Notes: generated from the letters alone by a model not told the origin. Counted from the first letter of the stretch, positions 45,878 through 55,374 are shown. The stretch: DNA of 64,000 bases from Gammaproteobacteria bacterium (GCA_029862005.1 JAOTYD010000002.1:124001-188000); one strand, 5' to 3'. Numbers and translations are program-made.

Positions 45878-46105
45878 ACGCAAATGTTTCGATTTTTCCA
45901 GTTGTGCGGTAACCACCCTTAATCGCGTTTCCAGTTTCTGACGTTTACCGGGATCGTCGGTTTCGGCAAGTTTTGCCTGGTAACGAGATTTTTTATCGCT
46001 TAGTAATTGCTGGAGCTTATCCAGTTTCCTGGGTTTGATCCGTCTACCCTTTTCATATTTGCCAACAAGTTTTTCAGCCTTTTCAACCAGCTCAGAGAAT
46101 TTCAT
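45866..46105 (-). CDS. small basic coiled-coil protein, unknown
   Basis: 79 aa, rich in Lys, Arg, Gln and Leu, with heptad-like spacing across almost the whole length (KLDKLQQLLSDKKSRYQAKL and KRQKLETRLRVVTAQLEKS). A GAGGAG-like ribosome site precedes the ATG. It resembles small conserved gammaproteobacterial proteins found downstream of Na/Pi cotransporters, but I know no function. It lies 61 bp after that gene, on the same strand. Confidence 0.7.
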   Translation of the reverse strand: MKFSELVEKAEKLVGKYEKGRRIKPRKLDKLQQLLSDKKSRYQAKLAETDDPGKRQKLETRLRVVTAQLEKSKHLRKVD

Positions 46106-46166
46106 TCGTACTCCTCGTTAATTTAGGATTGCGCCGCGAAACATATCGGCCGTTTCTCAGCCGCGC

Positions 46167-47969
46167 TCAGGCCGCGGACGCTTTTTCAATTTCGTCTTCA
46201 TCCAGCACGACTTCCTGCGCCGCTTCAGCTATGAGATCGGAGTGCGAGAACATTAACGCCTGGGCCGTGTCGAGCAGATGGCGCGAAGTTTCGTCGACAT
46301 AATTGAAGTCATTGAGCAGCGAGGTTGCCATGGTCGGCGTAATACGATCGTCTCTCAATATCCCGGTGATCCGTACGTCAAGGTCTGTATGCGCCGACTG
46401 GATTTCCGCCTTCAGTTCGTCCATCTCCAATATCGCAATCGAATGATCAATATCTTCTTCACCGCGCAGGCGATAAATTTCCCGCAGAATCATCGCGATC
46501 TGGTACCTGAGTTTGTTGTATTCGTCACGAATGTGTTCATTATCTGAAAGCATGTACTTGGTTGCGTTCTTGCGCAAATGCTTGATGTGTTTGACGCATT
46601 CGACGATTTCACCCGCGGCCTTGCGCAGCCGGAACAATTCCTCGGAAAAATCGCTGGGCATGTGCGCCTGGGAATTTGAAATGAAATCCACAATCGCGCT
46701 GTACAAGATCTTTACCTTGCTCTCGTACAACTCGTCCATATCAAAATCGTGTACCTCCCTGTCATTATCGATAGTTTTTTGAAGGTCCTCGGATTTCAGT
46801 ATCTCGGTACGATGCAGGTTGATCCCGTGGGCCATGAGTTCGAATGCCGAATCGAACAGGTGCCAGACCTCTTTCTTCAATGACTTCAGCACGGTTTCCG
46901 GGAACTCGATCGCGGCCTCGCTGAGGTAAAGCGGTTCGGCAAGGTCTTTCGCTTTTTCGGGCAGCGATTTGATCAGGAAATCAGATAACTTGTGGATCAG
47001 GGGGACCATCAATAGCACGCCGACGAGATTGAACAGGGTATGAAATACTGCGAGTTTCATTGTGTAATTGTCGGCGGCGATGCCAACGCTGTTGCTAACG
47101 GCGTCGACTGCGACGACGAACTGGTTGATGAACGCAATCGCAACTACACCGGTAACGATATTGAAGATCAGGTGCGCACCCGCCAGTCGTCTGCCCTGTA
47201 TATTGGCGCTCAGCGACCCGATAATGGCGGTTATCGTCGTGCCGACATTGGCACCGATCGCTAGCGCCAGGCCATTTTCATAGGTAATCTGCGATGCCGC
47301 CAGTGCGGTCAGGATCAACACCAATGTCGCGTGACTTGATTGCATGACGACGGTTGCCGCGGCACCGATCGCGGCAAACAGGAACAGACCGGGATAGCCG
47401 CCAACCGCCAGCGAAGCCAGGTCAAAGCTGTCCTTAAACGCTTCGAATCCTTCCTTCATGTAGTGAATTCCCAGAAACAGGAATCCTAATCCGGCGAGAA
47501 CGGCGCCCGCACCTTTCAGGTACTTGGACTTTTGGAACGATAAAACGATACCGAACACCAGCATTGGCATTGCGTAGGCAGAGATCTTGACCTTGAGTCC
47601 AAAGGCTGCGACCAGCCAGGCCCCGGTCGTAGTGCCGATGTTGGCACCGAATATAATTCCGATTCCTGCCACCAGCGTAACCAGCCCGGCACTGATAAAG
47701 GAGATGGTGATTACCGAAACCAGAGAGCTGGATTGCATGATCGAAGTTGAGACAACCCCGAATAACAGGCTCTTCCAGGTTTTATCGGTGGTTTTCTGTA
47801 ACAGCTTTTCGAGCACGCCGCCGGTAAAGGCCTTGAAACCATCTTCGAGGAAAAGCATGCCAAATAGAAATATCGAAACACCGGCAGCGATTTCCTTGAA
47901 GTCCGGGCTGACCCAGAATCCATAAGCCAGTATCAGCAGAATGGTCGGTAAAAGTGTCTTTTTCAGCAT
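46167..47969 (-). CDS. Na/Pi cotransporter family protein (PhoU-like tail)
   Basis: 600 aa. The N-terminal 320 residues hold two inverted Na/Pi symporter repeats, each with a Gln-Ser-Ser motif (TSIMQSSSLVSVITISF and ATVVMQSSHATLVLILTA) and GANIGTT/GANVGTT. The C-terminal 250 residues are a cytoplasmic helical PhoU-like domain. It probably brings in phosphate with sodium. An ATG start follows a GGAG ribosome site. Confidence 0.9.
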   Translation of the reverse strand: MLKKTLLPTILLILAYGFWVSPDFKEIAAGVSIFLFGMLFLEDGFKAFTGGVLEKLLQKTTDKTWKSLLFGVVSTSIMQSSSLVSVITISFISAGLVTLVAGIGIIFGANIGTTTGAWLVAAFGLKVKISAYAMPMLVFGIVLSFQKSKYLKGAGAVLAGLGFLFLGIHYMKEGFEAFKDSFDLASLAVGGYPGLFLFAAIGAAATVVMQSSHATLVLILTALAASQITYENGLALAIGANVGTTITAIIGSLSANIQGRRLAGAHLIFNIVTGVVAIAFINQFVVAVDAVSNSVGIAADNYTMKLAVFHTLFNLVGVLLMVPLIHKLSDFLIKSLPEKAKDLAEPLYLSEAAIEFPETVLKSLKKEVWHLFDSAFELMAHGINLHRTEILKSEDLQKTIDNDREVHDFDMDELYESKVKILYSAIVDFISNSQAHMPSDFSEELFRLRKAAGEIVECVKHIKHLRKNATKYMLSDNEHIRDEYNKLRYQIAMILREIYRLRGEEDIDHSIAILEMDELKAEIQSAHTDLDVRITGILRDDRITPTMATSLLNDFNYVDETSRHLLDTAQALMFSHSDLIAEAAQEVVLDEDEIEKASAA

Positions 47970-48352
47970 CGCGATCTCCTCATTACTCAGGCTTATGTTG
48001 CCGGATTACCTAAAGGTACTGCGCGAAGTCTTTTTATTATGGACGGCAATCTTATTGATTCTTCTTAAGTTTTCCCCCATAAACCATTTCTTTGAAAACC
48101 CGGGCTTGCAAAGAAATCAGGCTTCAAGGACTCACTCTACCACACAATAAAATGTCACACCCGCTTAAGCGGGAATCTCGCATCGCAACAACTGGCATTC
48201 AAACCATAGTGCCCTGCGCCTGTGGTTGACATTTATCAAGTACAAAAAATGGCCCTCTATCAATAATGATGTCATCGATTCGCAGCCTCGATAACAGGTA
48301 AAACAAACACGTAAAGGCCCTGAAAACCAGGCCACAGCGGCAGGTACCATCT
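47970..48352. other. divergent intergenic region upstream of nirE
   Basis: 383 bp between the Na/Pi gene and nirE. It contains a 14-bp palindrome CCCGCTTAAGCGGG at 48160-48173, then the nirE FNR/DNR-type box and -10 listed separately. No gene is supported in it. Confidence 0.75.
48226..48267 (+). promoter_or_regulatory. FNR/DNR-type box and -10 of the heme d1 operon
   Basis: TTGACATTTATCAA (48226-48239) fits TTGAY-N4-ATCAA fully. AATAAT at 48262-48267 matches the -10 hexamer at five of six positions. Its centre is 32 bp from the box centre, exactly class II geometry. The message would have a leader of about 78 bp before nirE. Confidence 0.78.
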
Positions 48353-49159
48353 ATGACGACTAAAGGCTTTGTTTCACTGGTTGGCTCCGGGCCAGGGGAC
48401 CCCGAGTTACTCACCCTAAAAGCACTACGCTTGATACAACAAGCCGATGTCGTGGTGTTTGACCGGCTGGTCAGCTCCGAAATACTGAACCTGATTCCCC
48501 ATGGTGTAAGCCAGATTTCTGTCGGAAAATCCCCCGGGAAACATTGCGTTCCTCAAGATCAAATCAATGAAATCATCGTCAGCCTGGCACTCTCCGATCG
48601 ACGCCTCGTGCGCCTCAAAGGCGGGGATCCTTATATCTTTGGACGCGGTGGCGAAGAGGCCCTGGTATTGCGTCAACACGGCATCCCTTTCGAAGTCGTT
48701 CCCGGAGTTACCGCCGCAGCGGGCTGCAGCAGCTATAGCGGTATCCCGCTGACGCATCGCGGTCTCAATCATGGAGTGCGCTTTATCACCGGGCATCAAA
48801 TGAACGATGAAACGCTGGATATCGACTGGAACAAGGTGGCCGACCCGGACTGCACCCTGGTGATATACATGGGACTCGCAAACCTGCAGACAATCTGTGT
48901 CGAACTCGTGCGAGCAGGTCTGTCCGCTTCAACACCAGCCGCCGCAGTGCACGGCGGCACGACCGCACACCAACAGAAAGTCATCGCGACTTTATCGGAC
49001 CTGGCCGACGCGGTAGTCACTGCGGGATTGGAATCACCGGTCACCACAATCATCGGTGAGGTTGTCACCCTCAGCGATGAGCTCGACTGGTTTCAGTCTG
49101 ACAACCAGCAAGACGAGAGGGTCGTGGTATATGACTCGCTTAACCTGGCTCGCGCTTAG
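48353..49159 (+). CDS. nirE: uroporphyrinogen-III C-methyltransferase of heme d1 pathway
   Basis: 268 aa. SUMT features: LVGSGPGDPELLTLKAL, VVFDRLVS, RLKGGDPYIFGRGGEEAL, GVTAAAGCSSYSGIPLTHRG and the late YMGL motif. It adds two methyl groups to uroporphyrinogen III to give precorrin-2, the first step from the tetrapyrrole trunk to heme d1. It is first in the nirE-C-F-D-L-GH-J operon, so the dedicated name nirE is preferred over cobA. Its last 29 bp overlap nirC. Confidence 0.92.
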   Translation: MTTKGFVSLVGSGPGDPELLTLKALRLIQQADVVVFDRLVSSEILNLIPHGVSQISVGKSPGKHCVPQDQINEIIVSLALSDRRLVRLKGGDPYIFGRGGEEALVLRQHGIPFEVVPGVTAAAGCSSYSGIPLTHRGLNHGVRFITGHQMNDETLDIDWNKVADPDCTLVIYMGLANLQTICVELVRAGLSASTPAAAVHGGTTAHQQKVIATLSDLADAVVTAGLESPVTTIIGEVVTLSDELDWFQSDNQQDERVVVYDSLNLARA

Positions 49160-49451
49160 CTTCATGGTTGCGGTTCCGCTTGCTGCAAGCGATCAGCTTT
49201 CCGACGATCGCCAACGGGAGCTGCGTAATGTTCTGATCCAGGACTGTGGCTCCTGCCACGGTCTGACGATGCATGGCGGGCTGGGACCGGCACTAGTGCC
49301 AGACAGGCTGGTGGGGAAATCCACCGAATATATCAGTGCTGTGATTTTGAACGGTCGGCCCGGTACGGCTATGCCAGCCTGGCGCTCGCTATTGTCTCCC
49401 GCCGAAGCCCGATGGATGGCAAACCAGCTGTTACAGGGAGAGGTACAGTGA
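49131..49451 (+). CDS. nirC: NirC-like cytochrome c
   Basis: 106 aa from the ATG at 49131, chosen because it begins a signal peptide (MTRLTWLALSFMVAVPLAAS) behind GAGAGG. One heme motif CGSCH is followed by GLGPALVPDRL and a Met-containing GTAMPAW. NirC is a periplasmic cytochrome that can donate electrons to NirS or serve heme d1 maturation. It overlaps nirE by 29 bp and nirF by 4 bp. Confidence 0.9.
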   Translation: MTRLTWLALSFMVAVPLAASDQLSDDRQRELRNVLIQDCGSCHGLTMHGGLGPALVPDRLVGKSTEYISAVILNGRPGTAMPAWRSLLSPAEARWMANQLLQGEVQ

Positions 49452-50614
49452 GTAGAGTTGCGATTTGCCTGTTACTGCTAGCGCTCACAAGCTCGCACGC
49501 GAACGCACGCGGTACCGGCGACCTCGGGTTGTTCATTGAACGCGCCAGCAGTAGCGCCCAGATTATTGAAACCAGCACCAATACCAGCATTGGCCGGGTT
49601 AACGAACTCGGTGATTTGTCTCATGCATCAGTGGTTTATTCGCGTGACGCTCGTTTTGCCTACGTTTTCGGGCGTGACGGGGGCTTGAGCAAAGTTGATA
49701 TCCTGAACGCTGAGATCAGTGTTCGTATCCTGCAGTCCGGTAACAGCATTGGTGGTGCTATCTCGCAGGATGGTCGCCTGGTCGCGGTTTCGAACTACGA
49801 GCCCGGTGGCGTTAAGGTATTTGACGCCGACACACTCGCGCTGGTCGCCGATATCCCGGCCACGTTTGGTGACAACCAGCAACGCTCCAAGGTCATCGGC
49901 CTGGTAGACGCTCCCGAGCACAAGTTCGTATTTTCACTCTGGGATGCGGATGAAATCTGGGTGCTCGATATGTCAGAGCCATCCAGTCCGCGTATCCAGA
50001 AATTTCATGACATCGGCCGCAATCCCTACGATGCGCTGATCACTTCCGACGGACGCTATTACCTTGCCGGCCTGTTCGGTGAAGACGGTATGGCCATGCT
50101 CGACCTGTGGAACCTCAAGTCGGGAGTTACCCGCATACTGCCGAACTACGGTAAGGGTGAACAAAAATTACCCGTCTACAAGATGCCCCATCTCGAGGGT
50201 TGGGCGGTCGCCGGAGACCTGGCTTTCGTGCCTGCCGTGGGCCGCCACGAGGTGCTCGTGATCAATCTGAGCAACTGGCAGGAAGAAGGCCGCATCAAGG
50301 TGCATGGCCAACCGATTTTTGTCATGGCACGCCCTGATGGTCGCCAGGTCTGGGTCAATTTCGCCCTACCCAACAATGATACGATCCAGGTGATCGATAC
50401 GCAGACACTTGCTGTCATACAGAAGCTGAAACCAGGCAAGGGCGTTTTACATATGGAATTCGAACCGCGCGGGGAGGAAGTCTGGTTATCGGTGCGTGAC
50501 GAAAACCGCGTCGAGGTGTACGACACAAAGACGTTTGAGCGCAAAACCTCGCTACCGGCCACCAAGCCCAGCGGCATTTTCTTTACCGCGCGCGCGCACC
50601 GAATCGGGTTATGA
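49448..50614 (+). CDS. nirF: NirF, heme d1 biosynthesis protein
   Basis: 388 aa from the GTG at 49448, which overlaps the nirC stop as GTGA and begins a signal peptide (AICLLLLALTSSHANA). The rest is a NirS-d1-like propeller without a cytochrome domain. IERASSSAQIIETST, HASVVYSRDARFAYVFGRDG and MPHLEGWAVAG are family landmarks. NirF is periplasmic, binds heme d1 precursors and is required before NirN. No lipobox was seen, so it may be soluble here. Confidence 0.9.
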   Translation: MSRVAICLLLLALTSSHANARGTGDLGLFIERASSSAQIIETSTNTSIGRVNELGDLSHASVVYSRDARFAYVFGRDGGLSKVDILNAEISVRILQSGNSIGGAISQDGRLVAVSNYEPGGVKVFDADTLALVADIPATFGDNQQRSKVIGLVDAPEHKFVFSLWDADEIWVLDMSEPSSPRIQKFHDIGRNPYDALITSDGRYYLAGLFGEDGMAMLDLWNLKSGVTRILPNYGKGEQKLPVYKMPHLEGWAVAGDLAFVPAVGRHEVLVINLSNWQEEGRIKVHGQPIFVMARPDGRQVWVNFALPNNDTIQVIDTQTLAVIQKLKPGKGVLHMEFEPRGEEVWLSVRDENRVEVYDTKTFERKTSLPATKPSGIFFTARAHRIGL

Positions 50615-51069
50615 GAGAGTATTCCAAACTCGAACAACGCCTGTTGAACGAATTTCAGCAGGGTATGCCGCTAACTGCGACTCCGTATGCGGATATCGCT
50701 AAACAGCTTGGCGTCTATGAAACCACGGTGCTGGAAACCCTGAAACGCCTGCAGACCGAGGGCGTGGTCAGTCGAGTAGGTGCAGTTTTTCGGCCCAACC
50801 GAATTGGTGCCAGTACCCTTGCGGCAATGGCGGTGCCTGCGGCGGAACTCGAAGACGTCGCCGCTATCGTCAATGGGTTCGACGAAGTCAATCACAACTA
50901 CGAACGCGAACACCACTTCAACCTGTGGTTCGTAGTGGTCGCCAGCGACGAAGATCACCTGGAACAGGTCCTGGCTGAAATCGAGGATCGTTGCGGATAC
51001 CCGGTGCTAGACCTGCCATTACTGAATGAACACTTCATCGACCTGGGATTTGATCTGAAATGGACATGA
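50611..51069 (+). CDS. nirD: siroheme decarboxylase subunit, NirD type
   Basis: 152 aa. An Lrp/AsnC-like winged helix (DIAKQLGVYETTVLETLKRL) is followed by the decarboxylase part with VNHNYEREHHFNLWFVV, typical of the NirD/NirG branch. With NirL it removes two acetate carboxyls of siroheme to give didecarboxysiroheme. The stop of nirF overlaps its start by 4 bp. NirD is chosen over NirG by gene order; sequence alone does not decide. Confidence 0.83.
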   Translation: MREYSKLEQRLLNEFQQGMPLTATPYADIAKQLGVYETTVLETLKRLQTEGVVSRVGAVFRPNRIGASTLAAMAVPAAELEDVAAIVNGFDEVNHNYEREHHFNLWFVVVASDEDHLEQVLAEIEDRCGYPVLDLPLLNEHFIDLGFDLKWT

Positions 51070-51587
51070 GAAAAGATTCCAGCTTTGAGAATGCGCTGAT
51101 CGAGGTGATCAGCCAGGGCTTACCGTTGGTCAGCCATCCGTATGCAGCGATAGCAGAGCAGCTTGACTGCGACGAGATACAGGTCATCGAGGGCATTAAT
51201 CGAATCATGATGCGTGGCGACATGAAACGTTTCGGCGTGGTCGTGCGCCACCGCAAGCTGGGTTACCGCGCCAATGGTATGGTGGTGTGGGATATTCCTG
51301 ATGCGCGCGTTACCGAAATCGGCCACTGCATCGGGCAATATTCTTTCGTTACGCTGTGCTATCAACGACCCCGGCGGCTGCCCGAATGGCCCTATAACCT
51401 TTTCAGCATGATCCACGGACAGGACCGGGATGCGGTTATCGAGCAGGTTGACTTCATCGTCCGGCAATGCGGATTACACGACATCAACCATGAGATTCTG
51501 TTCAGCAACCGCTGCTTCAAGCAGCGTGGCGCAAGTTACGCGCGCAAACACGACCTAAACCTGCCTGAAAGGGTGCTTAATGAATGA
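51060..51587 (+). CDS. nirL: siroheme decarboxylase subunit, NirL type
   Basis: 175 aa. An Lrp-like N-terminal helix-turn-helix precedes the NirL/NirH-branch motif (TLCYQRPRRLPEWPYNLFSM and the following IHGQDRD). It pairs with the upstream NirD-type protein, whose gene it overlaps by 10 bp. NirL versus NirH is assigned from position in the operon. Confidence 0.82.
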   Translation: MDMRKDSSFENALIEVISQGLPLVSHPYAAIAEQLDCDEIQVIEGINRIMMRGDMKRFGVVVRHRKLGYRANGMVVWDIPDARVTEIGHCIGQYSFVTLCYQRPRRLPEWPYNLFSMIHGQDRDAVIEQVDFIVRQCGLHDINHEILFSNRCFKQRGASYARKHDLNLPERVLNE

Positions 51588-52557
51588 ACTGAGCCGCCAG
51601 TTTATCAATCGCTACCAGGGCGGTTTCCCGATCGAGGAGCAACCCTTTGCCAGCGTTGCCTCAGAGCTCGACACCGATAGCGCCACGCTTATTGATACGA
51701 TCCGCGAGTTACTGGATGACGGTGTATTGAGTCGTTTTGGTCCGCTGTATGACGCTTCCAGTATGGGTGGTAGCCTAACCCTGGCCGCATTGTCCGTACC
51801 GGGGGACAGGTACGACGAGGTCACGGAACTGGTAAATACCATGACCGAGGTTGCGCATAACTATCAACGCGAACACGAACTCAATATGTGGTTCGTCATC
51901 GCCACCGAAACGCCCGAACTACTGCAGCAAACCATAGGCCGAATCGAGCAGGCAGCCAACCTGCCGGTGTACAACTTCCCCAAGCTGCAAACCTTTTACC
52001 TCGGGCTGTGGTTACTGCTCGATGACTCGGGTGGGGTTAGCACGCAACCCCTTCCAGGCCCACTGAAGCAAGGGGGCATGATAATCGATGAGCTGGATCG
52101 CAAAATCGTGCAGGCAACCCAGGAAGGCCTGCCGTTACAGACGGCGCCTTATACCGAAGTTGCCGGGTCCTGCGGTTGCGACACGAATACAGTGATGCAG
52201 CGCATGCGCCGCATGCTCGAACGCGGCGTCATTCGCCGTATCGGTGCAATACCGAATCATTATCGTTTAGGCTTGAGCGCTAACGGCATGTCAGTCTGGA
52301 ACGTCAATGACGAAAAACTGCCTGAGCTCGGTGCTCGCGTCGGCAGACTGGATTTTGTCAGCCACTGTTATGAAAGACCACGTCACTTGCCACTATGGCC
52401 CTACAACCTTTTTGCGATGGTGCACGGCCATGACCGTGATGAGGTGAGTTCCAAAGTTGAACAAATCATCGAGCTGCTGGGGGCTGAGTGCAAGCAGCAT
52501 GACGTACTCTTCAGCACCCGCATCCTTAAAAAAACCGGATTGAGGTTAGTCGCCTGA
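51580..52557 (+). CDS. fused siroheme decarboxylase, NirG-NirH by position
   Basis: 325 aa. Residues 1 to about 150 form a NirD/G-type unit (VAHNYQREHELNMWFVI). Residues about 172-325 form a NirL/H-type unit (SHCYERPRHLPLWPYNLFAM). The two are joined by a short Ser/Gly/Pro linker near 150-170. In pseudomonads the four subunits are separate genes; here only the second pair is fused. It may alternatively be a NirDL-type fusion, with the separate pair being G and H. Overlaps at both ends indicate tight co-translation with nirL and nirJ. Confidence 0.82.
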   Translation: MNELSRQFINRYQGGFPIEEQPFASVASELDTDSATLIDTIRELLDDGVLSRFGPLYDASSMGGSLTLAALSVPGDRYDEVTELVNTMTEVAHNYQREHELNMWFVIATETPELLQQTIGRIEQAANLPVYNFPKLQTFYLGLWLLLDDSGGVSTQPLPGPLKQGGMIIDELDRKIVQATQEGLPLQTAPYTEVAGSCGCDTNTVMQRMRRMLERGVIRRIGAIPNHYRLGLSANGMSVWNVNDEKLPELGARVGRLDFVSHCYERPRHLPLWPYNLFAMVHGHDRDEVSSKVEQIIELLGAECKQHDVLFSTRILKKTGLRLVA

Positions 52558-53780
52558 TGTTTCGTATAAGCCGATATCTGCACGCCCTCTCATGTGGACA
52601 GAGTGTTTCTCCCACCCCTAAACCCGTGATGATGGGCAGCGGGCCGGTCGTGATATGGAACCTTATTCGGCGCTGCAACCTGGCCTGCAAACATTGCTAT
52701 GCAACCTCAGCGGACATCGATTTTGAGGGTGAACTCAGTACTGAAGAAGTTTTTGCGGTAATGCAGGACCTGAAGTCATTCGGAGTATCGGTGCTAATCC
52801 TGTCGGGCGGCGAACCATTACTGCGCCCGGATATTTTCGAGGTTTCCGCGCGCGCCAAGGAGATGGGATTCTACGTCGGGCTCTCGAGTAATGGCACCCT
52901 GATCCATGAGAAGAATATTTCCGATATCGAGCGCATTGGCTATGACTATGTCGGGGTCAGTCTCGATGGCATGCGTGAAACCCACGACTGTTTTCGTCGC
53001 AAGCAGGGTGCGTTTGATGAATCAGTAAGGGGGATCCGGTTATGCCATGATGCGGGGATCAAGGTTGGGCTGCGCTTCACATTGACCCAGGACAATGCCA
53101 GCGAACTTCCGGAACTGCTGCAATTAATGCACGCTGAAGATATCGACAAGTTTTACCTGTCACACCTCAACTATGCAGGACGTGGCAATCGCAACCGTGC
53201 CAGCGACCTCCACTACCAAATGACGCGCAGCGCGATGGACCTTTTGTTCGAAACCTGCTGGAAGGATGTTAAAAACGGGTTGCAGCGCGAATTCGTCACT
53301 GGCAACAACGACGCTGACGGCGTATACCTGCTGCAATGGGCGGCCCAGCACATTCCCGAGCACGTCGAAGCATTACGCAAGCAGTTGCTGCGCTGGGGTG
53401 GTAATTCATCCGGCGTCAATATTGCCAATATCGACAATCTCGGCACCGTGCATCCGGATACCATGTGGTGGGATTACAGCATCGGAAATGTCAGGGAGCG
53501 ACCTTTTTCAGAAATCTGGCAGGACACCTCGGATCCCCTGATGGCAGGTTTGAAAGCGGCGCAGCGACCACTCGAAGGACGATGCGCAAAATGTCAGCAC
53601 CTCGCTATCTGTGGCGGTAATTCGCGCACGCGCGCGTGGCAACTCACCGGTAATCCGTGGGCGGAGGATCCGGGATGTTACCTGAGCGACGCTGAGATCG
53701 GCGTCGTCGACATGCCGCAAAGAGTCGAAGTGACGCCCTACCGACGCAGCCGGGAGGCCAAAAAAGAGCTGCATTCCTGA
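52557..53780 (+). CDS. nirJ: NirJ, radical SAM heme d1 biosynthesis enzyme
   Basis: 407 aa. The radical SAM cluster motif is CNLACKHCY at about residues 40-48, then SGGEPLL and VSLDGM. The C-terminal SPASM-like region has CAKCQHLAICGG and a later DPGCYLSD for an auxiliary 4Fe-4S cluster. NirJ replaces the two propionates of didecarboxysiroheme with oxo groups. It ends the nirE operon, and its start overlaps the stop of the fused decarboxylase by 1 bp. It is cytosolic. Confidence 0.93.
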   Translation: MFRISRYLHALSCGQSVSPTPKPVMMGSGPVVIWNLIRRCNLACKHCYATSADIDFEGELSTEEVFAVMQDLKSFGVSVLILSGGEPLLRPDIFEVSARAKEMGFYVGLSSNGTLIHEKNISDIERIGYDYVGVSLDGMRETHDCFRRKQGAFDESVRGIRLCHDAGIKVGLRFTLTQDNASELPELLQLMHAEDIDKFYLSHLNYAGRGNRNRASDLHYQMTRSAMDLLFETCWKDVKNGLQREFVTGNNDADGVYLLQWAAQHIPEHVEALRKQLLRWGGNSSGVNIANIDNLGTVHPDTMWWDYSIGNVRERPFSEIWQDTSDPLMAGLKAAQRPLEGRCAKCQHLAICGGNSRTRAWQLTGNPWAEDPGCYLSDAEIGVVDMPQRVEVTPYRRSREAKKELHS

Positions 53781-53798
53781 GCCAGGGTTGGTACCGGG

Positions 53799-54476
53799 CT
53801 ATCCCGAGCAGATACTGATCATCGCGTCGCGATCGTGAATCGTAACGTTACGACCGTCGATGGAAACAATTTCCTGGTCGTGCAGGTTCTTCAGGATACG
53901 CGAAAAGGTTTCTGGTTTAACCGACAAACGAGACGCGATAACACTCTTGGCTATTTTGAGTTCGAAACTATCGCTATCGGGCGTAGCCTGGTGTAAAAGA
54001 TAGGCAACGGTGCGCACGGTCCCGGTATCCAGGCTCAGCGCGTCAATTTCACTAATCAATCCACGCAGGCGGAAACTCATCTTACCCAGCAGCAGGAAAC
54101 AGGTATCGATTGATTCACGCAACATCAAACTGAAATCCTTGCAGTTAATACCAATCACCCGGCTGGGCGAAAGTGCGGTTGCGGTGACCGGGTAATGCGG
54201 TTCATCCATGAACATCAGGGCCTCGGCAAAGGTTGCCCCGGTTTCCATGATTTCAACAACCTTTTCCTTGCCTTCGGGGGATACCCGGAACAACTTGATT
54301 CGGCCCGAGAGTACCAGGTAAAAATTAGTGGCGTTGTCGCCCTGGAAAAACAGGGATTCGCCTTCGAGCATGTCGGTAAGATGGGAATGGCGACGCACAC
54401 GATCCAGTTGTGCTTCCGTCAACTCTGAAAACAGGTGCGACGTGCAGAGCGCTTCGAGTATACCTTTGGAATCCAA
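53799..54476 (-). CDS. dnr: CRP/FNR-family regulator, DNR/NNR type
   Basis: 225 aa from a TTG start with AAGGA six bases upstream. A cyclic-nucleotide-like beta barrel, dimer helix and C-terminal helix-turn-helix (SVIASRLSVKPETFSRILKN) are present. The recognition helix keeps E..SR, as in FNR, which reads TTGAT. The N-terminus lacks the cysteine cluster of FNR, so oxygen sensing by 4Fe-4S is unlikely. The DNR/NNR class senses NO through heme. It is convergent with nirJ and is the obvious regulator of the six TTGAY-type boxes in the window. Confidence 0.83.
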   Translation of the reverse strand: MDSKGILEALCTSHLFSELTEAQLDRVRRHSHLTDMLEGESLFFQGDNATNFYLVLSGRIKLFRVSPEGKEKVVEIMETGATFAEALMFMDEPHYPVTATALSPSRVIGINCKDFSLMLRESIDTCFLLLGKMSFRLRGLISEIDALSLDTGTVRTVAYLLHQATPDSDSFELKIAKSVIASRLSVKPETFSRILKNLHDQEIVSIDGRNVTIHDRDAMISICSG

Positions 54477-54564
54477 CTTCAGTCCTTATCAAATTAATTT
54501 TCGACAGCGTTAAATATTGACACGAAACCAGGCAGTACGCATCGATTTTTTGTTACCAGGCAGG

Positions 54565-55374
54565 TCACATCTGGCGCAATAACCGTTGCCGAATCCCGAT
54601 CAGTTGGACTGCATGGTTGGTGAAAATCCAGTCCACGTCGCGATTTAGTTCGCGATAAAAACAAAACCGGGAAGCTACGAAACCGACTCCCACTTTCTGC
54701 CCTTGCGCATGATGGCGCCGGATCATGTCACGATTTAACAACAGGTAATGTCCGCAGACGCCGGAAAAATCTCGCGCCAGGGCATCACGGCTGAACGCGC
54801 CGGTATTCAGCTCGGCTACCGGCAAGAAGGCCTTGTTACCGGCAAATCCTGCCAGCTCGAAGAGGTCGAAATGCATCCCAAGGAAATGATAGTCGACACC
54901 CGGGGTAAGGCCCGTAAAGATTTCCTGCAGCCGCTCTGCCCTGGCCTCCGTCAAACCCAGTTCATCCTGCTTGAGTTCTACCATTAAATGATGGCTGCCA
55001 CCGAAACGATCGACGACTTCTGCCAGCGCAGGAACTTCAGGTACCTGCTCTCGCAGCTCGGAGAAACTAACTTTTGCCACGTCCAGCTCAATATTAAACA
55101 CACGGCTGGTATTGACATCATGAATCACCACAGGCTCTAAATCGCGGGTCCAGCGTACGTCGAACTCAATCCCCCAGCCGTCCGCGTCGGCGACTCGTGC
55201 AAAAGCTGCCATCGTGTTTTCCTTGACCAGGCGATTATCGTGTTCTCCGCGATGCGAAATAATCCTGCAATTTTGCAGCGCCTGCCGGCCAGGTCTTTGG
55301 CGCGGTATAAGCGCCATCCAGAGATCAACTGCATGTTGCGCGGCCAGCTCCAGTCGATAGCGTAGCCCTTGCAC
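54565..55374 (-). CDS. glycerophosphodiester phosphodiesterase family protein
   Basis: 269 aa, GTG start overlapping the preceding stop as TAGTG. GDPD motifs: ISHRGEHDN..KENTMAAF near 37-55 (catalytic His), GIEFDVRWTRD (acidic metal ligands) and VIHDVN. The C-terminal end has GVGFVASRFCFYRELN and the NH-type WIFTNHAVQL. Such enzymes release glycerol 3-phosphate from phospholipid head groups. It is probably co-transcribed with the M23 lipoprotein gene. No signal peptide was seen. Confidence 0.85.
   Translation of the reverse strand: MQGLRYRLELAAQHAVDLWMALIPRQRPGRQALQNCRIISHRGEHDNRLVKENTMAAFARVADADGWGIEFDVRWTRDLEPVVIHDVNTSRVFNIELDVAKVSFSELREQVPEVPALAEVVDRFGGSHHLMVELKQDELGLTEARAERLQEIFTGLTPGVDYHFLGMHFDLFELAGFAGNKAFLPVAELNTGAFSRDALARDFSGVCGHYLLLNRDMIRRHHAQGQKVGVGFVASRFCFYRELNRDVDWIFTNHAVQLIGIRQRLLRQM

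Noticed and set aside
54477-54564. FNR-type autoregulatory box before dnr
   Set aside because: Only a half site (TTTGATAAGG on the minus strand) is present, without the symmetric half.
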